Shown here piece after piece: positions 23,655-33,302 of a stretch of DNA of 64,000 nucleotides (position 1 is the stretch's first letter; the number at the start of each line of letters is the position of its first letter). The notes below the pieces were generated by a model. The model was not told the DNA's origin and made no database searches. It saw only the letters and a program-made list of their open reading frames with translations. The stretch lies in NCBI RefSeq assembly GCF_024734895.1, contig NZ_CP091430.1, positions 3,924,501 through 3,988,500 on the forward strand. Reading direction: 5' to 3'. This DNA is from Paenibacillus spongiae. Lineage in GTDB: Bacteria; Bacillota; Bacilli; Paenibacillales; Paenibacillaceae. Both the position numbers and the translations under genes were made by a program.

Positions 23655-25433
23655 GTGAAGATCCGTACAAAAATATTTATGGCCAACACGCTGGTCGCCA
23701 TCATCCTGCTTGGGGCGCTTACGTTCATAACAACCCGGTACAGCAGTAATCTGCTCCTCAGTAAGATGGAGGAGGACGTCGGCTATTCCGTCTCGCAGCT
23801 CTCGGAGAACGTAGACAATTTGCTGCAGTCGTACGAGCAAGTTGTGGATGCGCTCTATGCGAACAGCGATTTGAAGGATCAAATCGCCAAACGGTACGAT
23901 AATTTTCTCGAATCGTACGACGTGTATTTGGACGAATATATCCCGTTTGTCAACTGGGTAAGATCCTCGTCGCGCAATGTGCTGCGCGTCATGACGTATA
24001 CCGATAACCCGACCTTCCAATTTGCGGACGTCAGACTAATAGACCAAGAAATCCGGCAAACGCCGTGGTATGTAAAGTCGCAGCAGTCCGATATGCCGCT
24101 TGTCAAGACATGGACCTATCTCGGGAAGGATACGTACTATCGGTTCGGCGTGTTTCGCCTGTCGCAGAAAGTAAGCGGAATCGGCGCGGAAGGAAATAAC
24201 GTCATGTACGTGGCTATCGATCTTCCCGACCGGGTGCTGTACGACCTGGTTACGAAAGAAAATTCGAAGCAGCGGTTTCTGATTGCACTGCCTGACGGCC
24301 GGATTGTCGTAGACAATATGGATCAAAGCTATGACAAGAAGCTATCCGATTCTCCGTTTTATTCACAAATTAAAGGGAAAAGCTTCTACACGGGCATGTA
24401 CCGCTTCGATGACGGAAGCAAGTATTTGCTGACAGCTAAGGAACTGACTTCGCGCGGCAGCATACGGGGATTGAAGGTTATCAATCTGACCCCCATCGAC
24501 GAGCTGCAAGCGAAGGTGAGAGAGATTCAGCAGCTCGCCATCCTGCTTTTTGCGTTAGCCGTCATCGTATCGGTGCTCGCGTTATATTTTATCTCAGCCG
24601 GCTTGACGAAACGGCTTATGCAGCTTGCGAATCGGATGCAGAGAACCGACGCGGACAACTTGCAGTCGTTCATCGAAGTCAAAGGAAACGATGAGATCAG
24701 CCGGCTCGGGTATATTTTTAACCGAATGATTCTGCGCATCGATAAACTTATTAAGGAAGTATACGAATCAGAGCTCGACCGCAAGGAATTGGAGCTGAAG
24801 AAAAAGGAATCCGAATTGTATGCGCTTCAAACTCAAATCAATCCGCATTATTTGTTCAATACATTGAATGCGATCCGCGGCAATCTGCTGGAGAAGGGCG
24901 ATAAGGAGAATGCCAAAATCGTCAAGCTGCTGGCCACTTCGTTCCGCAACGTGCTTAGCCAAAGCGGACAAGTCGTCAGGCTGAGCGAAGAGATCGACAT
25001 CGTCGATACGTACTTGCGCATTCAGGAGTTTCGGTTTGGCGAGCGCCTCGCCTATGATGTTCACATTCCGAGGGAACTCCATCAGCTTGAGATGCCTCGG
25101 CTGACGCTGCAGACGCTGGTTGAAAACGCGGTTGTGCACGCGCTTGAGAAAAACGAAGAGATGACGACCATCGTCATTCGCGCGCGCATCGTCGACCGCG
25201 ATCGATACTGCGCGACGGTAGAGGATAACGGGCCTGGCATAACGTCGGACCGGCTGGACGAAATCATCGGGCGATTGAACGAGCCGGAGGGAAGCGACGA
25301 TGGCAAACGCATCGGATTGCGGAATGTGCACCAGAGACTTCGCCGGTTGTATGGGAGCTCGTACGGAATTGAGTTCGAAAGCGTTCCGGGGTCTGGTACG
25401 AAGGTGACGGTCGTGCTTCCTGTGTCGCAATAG
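23655..25433 (+). CDS. Sensor histidine kinase, YesM family
   Basis: A 592-residue membrane kinase: TM1 (~8-27), a large extracellular Cache-like sensor (~30-290), TM2 (~297-318), HAMP (~320-375), a His_kinase domain with phospho-acceptor His398 in QINPHYLFNTLNAIR, and an HATPase end (ENAVVHALE; DNGPGI; GIGLRNVHQRL-type RIGLRNVHQRLRRLYG). It probably senses the sugar outside and phosphorylates the next-encoded regulator. GTG 23655 fits the GGGGGG ribosome site best; ATG 23649 is in frame but too close to it. Confidence 0.92.
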   Translation: MKIRTKIFMANTLVAIILLGALTFITTRYSSNLLLSKMEEDVGYSVSQLSENVDNLLQSYEQVVDALYANSDLKDQIAKRYDNFLESYDVYLDEYIPFVNWVRSSSRNVLRVMTYTDNPTFQFADVRLIDQEIRQTPWYVKSQQSDMPLVKTWTYLGKDTYYRFGVFRLSQKVSGIGAEGNNVMYVAIDLPDRVLYDLVTKENSKQRFLIALPDGRIVVDNMDQSYDKKLSDSPFYSQIKGKSFYTGMYRFDDGSKYLLTAKELTSRGSIRGLKVINLTPIDELQAKVREIQQLAILLFALAVIVSVLALYFISAGLTKRLMQLANRMQRTDADNLQSFIEVKGNDEISRLGYIFNRMILRIDKLIKEVYESELDRKELELKKKESELYALQTQINPHYLFNTLNAIRGNLLEKGDKENAKIVKLLATSFRNVLSQSGQVVRLSEEIDIVDTYLRIQEFRFGERLAYDVHIPRELHQLEMPRLTLQTLVENAVVHALEKNEEMTTIVIRARIVDRDRYCATVEDNGPGITSDRLDEIIGRLNEPEGSDDGKRIGLRNVHQRLRRLYGSSYGIEFESVPGSGTKVTVVLPVSQ

Positions 25434-25463
25434 CGGGAATGCACCTTATAAGGAGGGGCTCGA

Positions 25464-27047
25464 ATGCTGAAAGTGCTGCTGGTTGATGATGAGCCTGGAG
25501 CTCTGAAATCGATGAAGTATTTGGTTGATTGGGAGCAATACGGATTCCAAATTGCGGGGGAAGCGCGAAGCGGGAAGCAAGCGCTGGACTTATTGGAGCG
25601 GAATGATTATTCTTTGCTCGTTACGGATATCCGAATGCCGGGCATTGACGGGCTCGAGCTCATCTGCAAGCTGAGGGAGTTCTCGCAAATTCCGGTCATT
25701 GTCATGAGCGGATACGAAGAATTCGGCTACGTGAAGGAATGTATGAAGCGCGGCGTAAAAGATTATTTGCTCAAGCCGGTTGGAGAGGAAGATCTAAGCC
25801 GTCTTCTGACGACGGTGAAGTCCGAGTTCGCGAGTCAGCAGTTGCTAGACATGCAGCTTTACCTTGGCATACCGGCCATGCGCGACCAGCTGCTCAAAAA
25901 ATGGGTACGCGGCGTTGTAAAGGAAGAAGAGGCTGCGGAACAGTTCGAGCTTCTAAAAATAAAAGTAATGACCGGCGACAGCTACTGCTGCCTATTCGTG
26001 GAGATGGAGTTCCTTGAGACGGGCGATTCGTTCTGGACGGATGCGGAAATTCAAATTAAACGGTTTGCGGTGCGCAATGTTATGGAAGATGTCATTGCCG
26101 GTTCAGGCTATATGTTCGAGGAATCGTTCGAACGTTACGGCGTGCTCCTGCATCCGCAGGGAAGCGGGGAGGATGACGACAGCTCGGAAGAAGCGATGCG
26201 AATATGTGAACGGATAAGAGATTGCGTGGCGAAATATGCGAAAGTAGCGGTGACAATCGGCCTTGGCGAAGTGGTTTGTTCTCCTAGAGAAATCGTGAGG
26301 TCGTGCTATACGGCAGATCAGATGCTCGACCGTAAGTTTCTGGTCGGCTCAGAGGCGATTATTACGCCGAATGGATTGGAGGCGACCGATGGCTGGAGCG
26401 CCCTTGAAGAAATCCAGCATGTTCAATACGTCGTTGAAGCGGTGAAAGAGCTGGACCGGGAGCGAGTAAGCCGGCAGTTGGCGGGCCGCATGCATGATTA
26501 CGCAAAACAGCATACGCCCAAATCGATCGTCAAGTCGATGGTTCTCGAGCTGGTCGTCAATTTATTCCGGCTCGTCCGCGAGCTCGGCATTCCATACGAG
26601 TCGATCTTTAATTTGAATTTAAACGATTACGGTACGATTATGGAAGCGAAAAAGATGGAGAAGCTGTTCGAATTCGCGGAGAACAAATGTATGCAGACGA
26701 TCGAGCAACTGGAACGATCGATGCCGCCTCAGCCCGCGAATACGGTTCAGCTCGTCAAACGGATCGTGGAATCCGAATACGGAACGAATATCAGCCTCAG
26801 AAGCATCGCATCGCAAGTCTATATGAACGCGGCTTATCTCGGTCAATTGTTCAAAGCGGAGGAAGGAATATCGTTTAACGATCATTTGCTTCGCGTCCGG
26901 ATGGAGCGGGCCAAGGAGTTGCTGCTCGCGACGGAGCTGAAGGCGTACGAGGTGGCGCAGGCGGTCGGTTATCGGGAATTGGACTGGTTTTATAAGAGGT
27001 TTAAGGAATATACGGGGATGAGCACAAGTGAATTTCGCAATCGGTAA
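25464..27047 (+). CDS. Response regulator with AraC-type DNA-binding domain, YesN family
   Basis: A 527-residue two-component regulator. The receiver domain has the acidic pair Asp8-Asp9, phospho-acceptor Asp55 (VTDIRMPG) and Lys104 (YLLKPV). A variable middle region follows, then an AraC double helix-turn-helix at ~425-527 (ISLRSIASQVYMNAAYLGQL; AYEVAQAVGYRELDWFYKRF). It lies 30 bases after the kinase gene with GGAGGGG before the ATG and most likely activates this transport operon. Confidence 0.93.
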   Translation: MLKVLLVDDEPGALKSMKYLVDWEQYGFQIAGEARSGKQALDLLERNDYSLLVTDIRMPGIDGLELICKLREFSQIPVIVMSGYEEFGYVKECMKRGVKDYLLKPVGEEDLSRLLTTVKSEFASQQLLDMQLYLGIPAMRDQLLKKWVRGVVKEEEAAEQFELLKIKVMTGDSYCCLFVEMEFLETGDSFWTDAEIQIKRFAVRNVMEDVIAGSGYMFEESFERYGVLLHPQGSGEDDDSSEEAMRICERIRDCVAKYAKVAVTIGLGEVVCSPREIVRSCYTADQMLDRKFLVGSEAIITPNGLEATDGWSALEEIQHVQYVVEAVKELDRERVSRQLAGRMHDYAKQHTPKSIVKSMVLELVVNLFRLVRELGIPYESIFNLNLNDYGTIMEAKKMEKLFEFAENKCMQTIEQLERSMPPQPANTVQLVKRIVESEYGTNISLRSIASQVYMNAAYLGQLFKAEEGISFNDHLLRVRMERAKELLLATELKAYEVAQAVGYRELDWFYKRFKEYTGMSTSEFRNR

Positions 27048-27054
27048 AAGGAGA

Positions 27055-29277
27055 ATGGGGGAGAACGAATTGTTGGAAACGTTGATGGTTCTGCCGGTTC
27101 CGCGGCGTGCGGAGCGGCGAGAAGGAACATACGTTATGCCGGAACGGTTGACGATTGCGGGACTCACCGAGGACGCCGGTTATGCCGCAATAGCCGCCGA
27201 GCTCGGCGGCTATCCGGCGATGGGAACGGAAGCGGCTGTGGTCCGGCTGCAACTGATTTCCGAGTCGCAGGACGGGACAGCAGCTTCCGATCTGTCGGCG
27301 GAAGAGCTGCTATTATTACTCAATCCGGAAGGTTACGTACTGATCGTAAGTGCAGATGGCATCGATATATGGGCGGCGGAGCCTGCCGGCCATCTGTACG
27401 GCGTCATGACGCTGAAGGGGATGATGCGGCAATACGGTAGTGAGCTGCCGTGCCTGATTGTCGGTGACGCGCCGGCAATGAAGCGCCGCGGTATGCAATT
27501 AGCCTTTGCCCAAGGAATGACCGAATACCGGGCTTCATATATGGAGAATCTTGTGCGCGTGCTTGCAGGCTGGAAAATCAATGAGCTGTATTTGTATTTG
27601 GAAACGTTTTTCGATTTCCCTTCCCTGCCCCGACTTGGCGGACCTGGCGCGATGACGGCGGACGACGCACGGACGCTTGACAAGCTGTGCCGCGCATACA
27701 ACATCAAGTTAATTCCGCAGCTTAACTTGCTTGCGCACAGCGGCGAATTGCTGTCGCTGCAGCGTTATCATCATTTGACAGAGAGCTCCGCCGAATCGGA
27801 TTATCGGACTTCGAGCTCGTATACGATGTGCGCTAGCTCGCCGGAGGCGGATGAGTTGGCGGATCGAATGCTCGGGGATTTATTCGATTGCTTCAGCTCG
27901 GACGTGATCTGCGTCGGCGGCGATGAAGTGGAGAACATGGGAGAATGCCCGCTGTGCAAGCCGAAGCTGGAGGAGAAAGGGAAGATCGGCATCTACGTCG
28001 ATCACTTCTCGCGCATTATGCGTGCAGCGAGCGTCCAAGGCCGCAAGATCGGCATATGGGGAGATATGCTGATCAGCCACTTTGCCAAGGCGACGCCGGA
28101 CGAAAGACAATATGCGGTCGATGTGCTTCTCTCCGGCACGATCATATATGATTGGAGCTATGACGGCGGCTCCTTCGAATCGCTGCAGAGCTTCAAGGAA
28201 GCCGGGTTCGAGACGGTCGCTTGCAGCTCGACTCATCTATGTTATTCAAGCTCCGTGCATATCGGGCAACATGCCAAGCAGCTGGAGCTGTTCGCGGACG
28301 CTGCCGCTGCTGGAACGGCCGGCGGGATGACGACGGCATGGTGCAACGCGTACGGCTTGCATGAGGAGCAGATGAATTTCCTTGTAGCGTCAGGCGCGAC
28401 GGCGTTATGGTCCGGCGCGGACGGAGGCGGTTCCGCTCGGAGCGGCGAAGAAGCGAACGAGGCACAACCGGAGCCTCGTTCCGATGTTCTGGCATACGGC
28501 GAACAATTCGAACGCGCTTATTCGCTGCAGCGATACGGGCTGCGGGAGACAGCGCTCACAGCCTATTGGCACGCGCTCGGCGACCCTGCCGGAGCTGTAC
28601 TTGGACCTTTAGCCCCGCTTAACGGCGTAGACATTCGCAAATGCTTGTACCATACCGACAACGTGCTGATGATGTGGAAGCTCTATGCAGCGATATTGCG
28701 CGGCGAGAAGCTGGCGCAGTATGAGCAGGGCATCCAATATGCCCGCGGTCTTTGGGATCGTGTCGCTGCCGAAGCGGACCGCTTGCCCGGCGGCGCTGAC
28801 ACGTATCTTCCTTTGCAGGAAGGCTCTCTCCTTATGCATGAGCACTTGCTCCGCCGCTTCCGTATCACGGAAGAGATGTACGCCCTGTACGATAAGGCGG
28901 CGAAGGCGCAGTATCGCGATGCTGGCGAGTTCGGTTCCGCGCTTCAAGCGGCGGCTGCGCGTCTACTCGAGCATCTGGCCGACTTCACTCCGGTAGAAGC
29001 TTATCTCACGGAAGCGAATCGCATGCTCGGTTTGGAGAAGGCAAGCTTGCTCCGCCTCGATGCGACGAAGCGGAATATGAAGGAGCTGGCCGACTTCCTC
29101 GGTTATTTGGCCGAATCGGATCGGCCGCTGCCGGCGTTCGTCACGCTGCATGACGTCTTCCTGCGTCCGTTCTATTCGAACTGGTTCGTAGACCGCCAGC
29201 ATGAGTGGGCAGCCGGCCCAGAACGCTTCCGCCGGTACAGCGTGCAGGACGGAGCGTGGAAGGCGAAGCCTTTCTAA
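27055..29277 (+). CDS. GH20-family beta-N-acetylhexosaminidase (cytoplasmic)
   Basis: About 740 residues with no signal peptide, so it acts on imported oligosaccharide. A GH20b-like N-terminal domain leads into a (beta/alpha)8 barrel (RRGMQLAFAQG; KINELYLYLETFFDFP; IKLIPQLNLLAHSGEL). The catalytic Asp-Glu pair is intact in VGGDEVE (Asp290-Glu291). Family members remove terminal GlcNAc/GalNAc or act as lacto-N-biosidases, with substrate-assisted catalysis. Last gene of the operon. ATG 27055 is listed; TTG 27070 with GGGGGAG 6 bases before it is an equally good start. Confidence 0.88.
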   Translation: MGENELLETLMVLPVPRRAERREGTYVMPERLTIAGLTEDAGYAAIAAELGGYPAMGTEAAVVRLQLISESQDGTAASDLSAEELLLLLNPEGYVLIVSADGIDIWAAEPAGHLYGVMTLKGMMRQYGSELPCLIVGDAPAMKRRGMQLAFAQGMTEYRASYMENLVRVLAGWKINELYLYLETFFDFPSLPRLGGPGAMTADDARTLDKLCRAYNIKLIPQLNLLAHSGELLSLQRYHHLTESSAESDYRTSSSYTMCASSPEADELADRMLGDLFDCFSSDVICVGGDEVENMGECPLCKPKLEEKGKIGIYVDHFSRIMRAASVQGRKIGIWGDMLISHFAKATPDERQYAVDVLLSGTIIYDWSYDGGSFESLQSFKEAGFETVACSSTHLCYSSSVHIGQHAKQLELFADAAAAGTAGGMTTAWCNAYGLHEEQMNFLVASGATALWSGADGGGSARSGEEANEAQPEPRSDVLAYGEQFERAYSLQRYGLRETALTAYWHALGDPAGAVLGPLAPLNGVDIRKCLYHTDNVLMMWKLYAAILRGEKLAQYEQGIQYARGLWDRVAAEADRLPGGADTYLPLQEGSLLMHEHLLRRFRITEEMYALYDKAAKAQYRDAGEFGSALQAAAARLLEHLADFTPVEAYLTEANRMLGLEKASLLRLDATKRNMKELADFLGYLAESDRPLPAFVTLHDVFLRPFYSNWFVDRQHEWAAGPERFRRYSVQDGAWKAKPF

Positions 29278-29311
29278 CAGATACATGAAGGAGTCCTCGC
29301 GGGTCTCCTAG

Positions 29312-29336
29312 AGCCCCTGATTTCTCAGGGGTTCTT
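29312..29336 (+). terminator. Terminator of the GH20 operon
   Basis: GCCCCTGA-TTTC-TCAGGGGT followed by TCTTT, 36 bases after the GH20 stop. The T-run is short, so strength is moderate. Confidence 0.6.
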
Positions 29337-29392
29337 TGGCTTGTGACACAAATCCAGTGGAGGTAGAGGGAACGTTTCGAAGGAACTAACGG

Positions 29393-29500
29393 GCAGTAGG
29401 TGTGTGGAACGGCTATTTATTATCGCTCTCTATTTTGCCAGAGTAACACATCCGCTTCACCTACAATATGATGAGTCTAGAAATCTAAAGAGGTGATTCA
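29393..29500. repeat. Duplicated cwlJ upstream block
   Basis: GGGCAGTAGGTGTG, GGCTATTTATTATCGCTCTC and TACAATATGATGAGTCTAGA match the segment before cwlJ copy 1 (8893-8990), with a ~17-bp insertion in this copy. It marks a gene duplication that includes the upstream control region. Confidence 0.75.
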
Positions 29501-29941
29501 ATGGCAGTCGTAAAAGCCAGGCAACAGGATATAAATATGTTGGCAAGGTTGCTTCGAGCTGAAGCTGAGACCGAAGGCGAAATGGGCATGCTCCTTGTTG
29601 GAAATGTTGGCATTAACCGAATAAGAGGGAATTGCTCCGATTTTAAAGATATCCGGACAATTCCCCAGATGATCAACCAGCCGCATGCGTTCGAAGCATT
29701 GCAGCATGGTATGTACTATCAAAACGCAAGAGAGAGGGAACGCCGTCTGGCGCAACGGGCTGTGAATGGGGAGCGGAATTGGCCAGGCGAATTCTCGCTA
29801 TGGTATTTCCGTCCAGGTACGTTCGAAAATCCCGGACCATGTCCGCCAACTTGGTATGATCAGCCGTTCGTAGGAAGATGGAAGAAGCATTGTTTTTATC
29901 AACCGACCGTGAAAGAATGTGAAAATATATATAATACGTAA
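29501..29941 (+). CDS. cwlJ: Spore cortex-lytic hydrolase CwlJ (copy 2)
   Basis: A 146-residue SleB/CwlJ-family cortex hydrolase, about 90% identical to the copy at 8993 and with a length closer to classical CwlJ (ends PTVKECENIYNT). The first 60 residues differ at only three or four positions; substitutions concentrate after residue 90 (NWPGEFSLWYFRP; DQPFVGRWKKHCFYQP). AAAGAGGTG precedes the ATG. No gerQ partner is adjacent. The terminator at 30031 follows. Confidence 0.92.
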   Translation: MAVVKARQQDINMLARLLRAEAETEGEMGMLLVGNVGINRIRGNCSDFKDIRTIPQMINQPHAFEALQHGMYYQNARERERRLAQRAVNGERNWPGEFSLWYFRPGTFENPGPCPPTWYDQPFVGRWKKHCFYQPTVKECENIYNT

Positions 29942-30030
29942 TAATTTTATAAACGAAAAGAGCTCAGGATCTCTTAACCTGACTTGTCACAACCATGTGT
30001 TGGTTGATTTGAACTTTATCTCATTAAAGT

Positions 30031-30053
30031 GCCGCGTATATCGCGGCTTCTTT
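30031..30053 (+). terminator. Rho-independent terminator
   Basis: GCCGCG-TATAT-CGCGGC followed by TTCTTT, 90 bases after cwlJ copy 2. From 30054 to 30240 I see only an 8-bp inverted repeat CAGGAACA-CA-TGTTCCTG (30146-30163) and a diverged copy of the GGACAAGAACATATAGC motif (30193-30210). Confidence 0.7.
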
Positions 30054-30240
30054 GAGTTTAGTGGAATAATGTTGTTGTCACGGTCTTTATTCGGTAACTA
30101 TACCCACGTGAGAGGCCGTCCGATATAGGATGACAAGAAGGAAGCCAGGAACACATGTTCCTGTACCACTGAAGCGCTGGCGGTGATTACCTGTTATAGG
30201 ACATGAATACATAGCGTTTAGCCGTGGCTGACAATTACAC

Positions 30241-30281
30241 CACAAAAGTAAAAGAGGTCCACCAGAAAAACTGGCTGACCT
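30241..30281 (-). terminator. Terminator of the M42 peptidase gene
   Basis: On the minus strand AGGTCAGCCAG-TTTTT-CTGGTGGACCT (two central mismatches) is followed by CTTTTACTTTT. It lies 75 bases beyond the peptidase stop. Confidence 0.65.
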
Positions 30282-30355
30282 CATGATACGAAGGAGTACG
30301 ATAGTTCAATTCTTCGTCGCAACGAACGGGCCTTAAGACGGCGCGAAGTCGCTCC

Positions 30356-31441
30356 TTACCCTTGGCCGAATGTAAGTTCCTTCACTTTGTTTTTATCCAA
30401 TCGTTTGATTACTTCGGTGATCAGCTTCACGGCATTTTCGAAATCCTCGCGGTGGAGAATCGCCGCATGCGTGTGAATATATCGCGTTGCAATCGAAATC
30501 GCAAGCGACGGTACGCCGCCGGCTGTCACGTGAATGGCGCCCGCGTCGGTACCGCCTCCCGCGACATAGTCGAATTGATAAGGAATGCCGAGCTCATCTG
30601 CAGTGTCGGTAACGAAGTTGCGCAGACGGCGATGCGAGATCATCGATCCGTCATAAATGAGAATTTGCGGCCCTTTGCCCATTTTGGCCAAGGCGTCCTT
30701 CTCGCTCACACCCGGCGTATCGCCGGCGATCCCTACGTCAACCGAGAAACCGATATCCGGTTGAATGACATTTGCGGCCGTTTTGGCTCCGCGCAAGCCG
30801 ACTTCCTCTTGAACGGTACCGACGCCGTAAACGGTATTCGGATGCTCGACGTCTTTCAATTGCTTCAGCACATCGATCGCTATGGCACAGCCGATGCGGT
30901 TGTCCCATGCTTTGGCCATCAGCATTTTTTCATTTTTCATCACGGTAAATTCGCAAACCGGTACGATGGAGTCGCCAGGGCGAACGCCGAACTCCGTAGC
31001 TTGCTCTTTGCTTTCCGCGCCGATATCAATGAACATGTCTTTTTTGTCAACTGGATTTTTGCGGGCTTCCGGCGATAAAATATGAGGCGGCTTCGAGCCG
31101 ATCACGCCGGGAATGTTCCCCTTGCGCGTCATGACGGTCACCCGCTGCGCTTGCATCACTTGCTCCCACCAGCCGCCGAGCGGTTGAAAGTATAGGAAGC
31201 CTTTGTCGTCGATTCGCGTCACCATGAAACCGATTTCATCCAAATGTCCGGCTACCATAATTTTAGGGCCGTCCGGGATCGTGCCCGTTTTTTGGGCGAT
31301 CAAGCTGCCGAGATGATCGACCGTCACTTCGTCAGCGTAAGGGGCAATGTGTTCCCGCATAACGTCGCGCACTTCGTCCTCGTGACCGGGTACGCCGTTG
31401 GCGTCGGTTAGCGCTTTTAACATTTGCAAGGTAGAGTCCAA
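30356..31441 (-). CDS. M42-family metallo-aminopeptidase
   Basis: A 361-residue cytoplasmic peptidase of the FrvX/YsdC/PepA group (co-catalytic metal aminopeptidase, sometimes called cellulase M). Metal and catalytic residues are visible in [33 protein letters not shown] and [11 protein letters not shown]. It trims N-terminal residues from peptides. TTG 31441 is chosen because GGAGGAGG sits just upstream and it gives the normal family length and start ([20 protein letters not shown]). The ATG 20 codons earlier adds non-homologous residues. Monocistronic, with a terminator. Confidence 0.93.
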   Translation of the reverse strand: MDSTLQMLKALTDANGVPGHEDEVRDVMREHIAPYADEVTVDHLGSLIAQKTGTIPDGPKIMVAGHLDEIGFMVTRIDDKGFLYFQPLGGWWEQVMQAQRVTVMTRKGNIPGVIGSKPPHILSPEARKNPVDKKDMFIDIGAESKEQATEFGVRPGDSIVPVCEFTVMKNEKMLMAKAWDNRIGCAIAIDVLKQLKDVEHPNTVYGVGTVQEEVGLRGAKTAANVIQPDIGFSVDVGIAGDTPGVSEKDALAKMGKGPQILIYDGSMISHRRLRNFVTDTADELGIPYQFDYVAGGGTDAGAIHVTAGGVPSLAISIATRYIHTHAAILHREDFENAVKLITEVIKRLDKNKVKELTFGQG

Positions 31442-31902
31442 GAATGTTCCTCCTCCATTATTATCGACTATCAATCTATTATATATGACTATACAGTTCA
31501 AGTCATTAACTGGAACGCGGTCGCCTTATTCGCTGCACACAGTCCCTATTTGCCGTCTTGCCGCGGCTCGTTTTCGAAGAACAAATGGGATTTATCGTGT
31601 TTCATGCTTTGGACGAAGTATATTCGATGAGTGGGATCAAGCGGTTCGTCAGGATGTTCGCGGAAGCGGATACGGCCGTTTATTGCTTGATCGCCATAGA
31701 GGGAGTTTAACGCAACATATCATGGAGTTTTCATTTTATAAGTATGGTGAAATTTGAAAGAAAGAGGTCTCTATTATAAATGAAAAGAAAACAACTCTTA
31801 GTTAGACCAGGGATGAAAAATGCGATCTTGAGATTCCCGGATCAAACTGGGAGGTTTTGATATACAACACACCATTTAGAAAAGAAATGAGGAGGACTTA
31901 GC
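31442..31902. other. Gap between M42 peptidase and WG-repeat genes
   Basis: A 41-codon plus-strand frame at 31585-31710 (MGFIVFHALDEVYSMSGIKR) has no ribosome site and no known relatives that I recognise; it may be a remnant. A weak promoter-like TTGAAA/TATAAA pair (31754 and 31775, 15-bp spacing) precedes the WG-repeat gene. Confidence 0.3.
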
Positions 31903-33117
31903 ATGAAGAAAAAAGCAACGTATTTATTTAAACCAATAATCGGTGAATACGACTATATACTCGATTTTCAGGAAGGGCTTGCATGCGTTAGAAATAATGG
32001 CGAAGAATTTAAAGTCGGATATATAGATAAAACAGGTGATGTCGCTATTCCACTGGAATATTACGGAAGATATGAAAGTTTAAATGATGGTCCAAAATTT
32101 GTGATTAACCCCCTTTTTAGCGAAGGTCTTACACCCTTAATGAACAAAGACGGAAAATTTGGTTATCTTGACAAAAAAGGAAAGGTTGTTATTCCTTTTG
32201 AATATGACAACACACACTGGTTCAGCGAAGGTCTTGCAGCAGTAAAACAAGGAGGAAAATGGGGATTTATAAATAAAAAAGGCGAGGTCGTCATACCACT
32301 GGAATATGACTGGGCATTCTATTTCCAGGATGGGCTTGCATACGCACGAAAACACGGCAAACTTGGTTATATAGATAAAGCTGGAAAAAATGTCATACCG
32401 TTTGAATATGATTTTTATAGTGGAATGAGTATTGGATTTAGCAAAAGTCTTGGATTTAGTGAAGGTCTTACGCCTGTCGAAAAAAACGGCAAAAAAGGAT
32501 ATATAGACAAAACGGGCAAGGTGGTTATACCGCTTGAGCTTGAATTCGATTATATTGGCAGTTTTTGTAATGGCCTTGCAAGCGTAGCTATTGGTAAAAG
32601 CATAGAAATTCCTATGTTAGAGAATGAGAGTGAGGAAGATTATAAAAAAAGATTTAATGCATTAAACAAACAACGCTGGGGATTTATTGATAAAACAGGA
32701 GAAGTTATAATTCCAATAGAATATGAAAGAATATTAGGCATTAGCGAGGAATTATTTATAGTAGAAAAGGATGGTAAAAAAAGTTACATTGATAATAATG
32801 GAAATGTTCCATTTGCTACAGATTTTGATGTATTGAGTGTCTTTTATGAAGGGTTCGCAAGGGTAAACAAAGATAACAAATATGGATATATAGATAAGTC
32901 AGGTGATGTTGTTATACCGATCGTCTATGAAGAGGCAAGTCATTTCAAAGATGGACATGCGTCAGTAAAAATAGATGGCAAATATGGTTTTATAGATAAA
33001 ACGGGAAGTATTATTGTACCTTTGGAATATGATTCGGCAGGATTATTTAACGAAGGGCTCTCAGTAGTGAAAAAAGACGGTAAATGGGGAATACTTCAAA
33101 TAGAAACGGAAGAGTAA
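31903..33117 (+). CDS. WG-repeat protein
   Basis: A 404-residue protein built of about ten WG (KWG-type) repeats of ~35 residues, each with the pattern GYIDKTGDVVIPLEYD...FxEGLAxVxKDGK. Two loops are longer (about residues 175-190 and 235-255). There is no signal peptide or membrane segment. WG repeats are beta-rich binding modules; no enzyme activity is expected. GAGGAGGAC lies before the ATG. The gene is strongly AT-rich compared with both sides, and its stop is followed within 40 bases by a 150-bp module copied from (or to) 14 kb, suggesting import. Confidence 0.9.
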   Translation: MKKKATYLFKPIIGEYDYILDFQEGLACVRNNGEEFKVGYIDKTGDVAIPLEYYGRYESLNDGPKFVINPLFSEGLTPLMNKDGKFGYLDKKGKVVIPFEYDNTHWFSEGLAAVKQGGKWGFINKKGEVVIPLEYDWAFYFQDGLAYARKHGKLGYIDKAGKNVIPFEYDFYSGMSIGFSKSLGFSEGLTPVEKNGKKGYIDKTGKVVIPLELEFDYIGSFCNGLASVAIGKSIEIPMLENESEEDYKKRFNALNKQRWGFIDKTGEVIIPIEYERILGISEELFIVEKDGKKSYIDNNGNVPFATDFDVLSVFYEGFARVNKDNKYGYIDKSGDVVIPIVYEEASHFKDGHASVKIDGKYGFIDKTGSIIVPLEYDSAGLFNEGLSVVKKDGKWGILQIETEE

Positions 33118-33153
33118 AATATGACTTCCTTCATAAAACTATACGTCAAATAC

Positions 33154-33302
33154 ATTTAGATCCCTCATTAGACCACCCACTAAACACCCAAATGAACCGC
33201 AAGAGGCATCGATTCACTTGGGTGTTTTTGCTTTGCAATCATGGGCACAAGGCAGCAGAGGCTTGATTGTCACTAATTATACCTCAAGATCCGGCGCTTC
33301 TG
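33154..33302. repeat. 150-bp module with terminator (copy 2)
   Basis: Counterpart of 13976-14125. The hairpin AACACCCAAATGAA...TTCACTTGGGTGTT (33183-33227) is followed by TTTTG. Both stem arms changed: the C-to-A on one side is matched by G-to-T on the other, so pairing is conserved by a compensatory change. It ends the WG-repeat gene. Confidence 0.75.

Noticed and set aside
31442..31501. 20-codon N-terminal extension of the M42 peptidase from an ATG
   Set aside because: The residues are not family-like, and GGAGGAGG is placed for TTG 31441.
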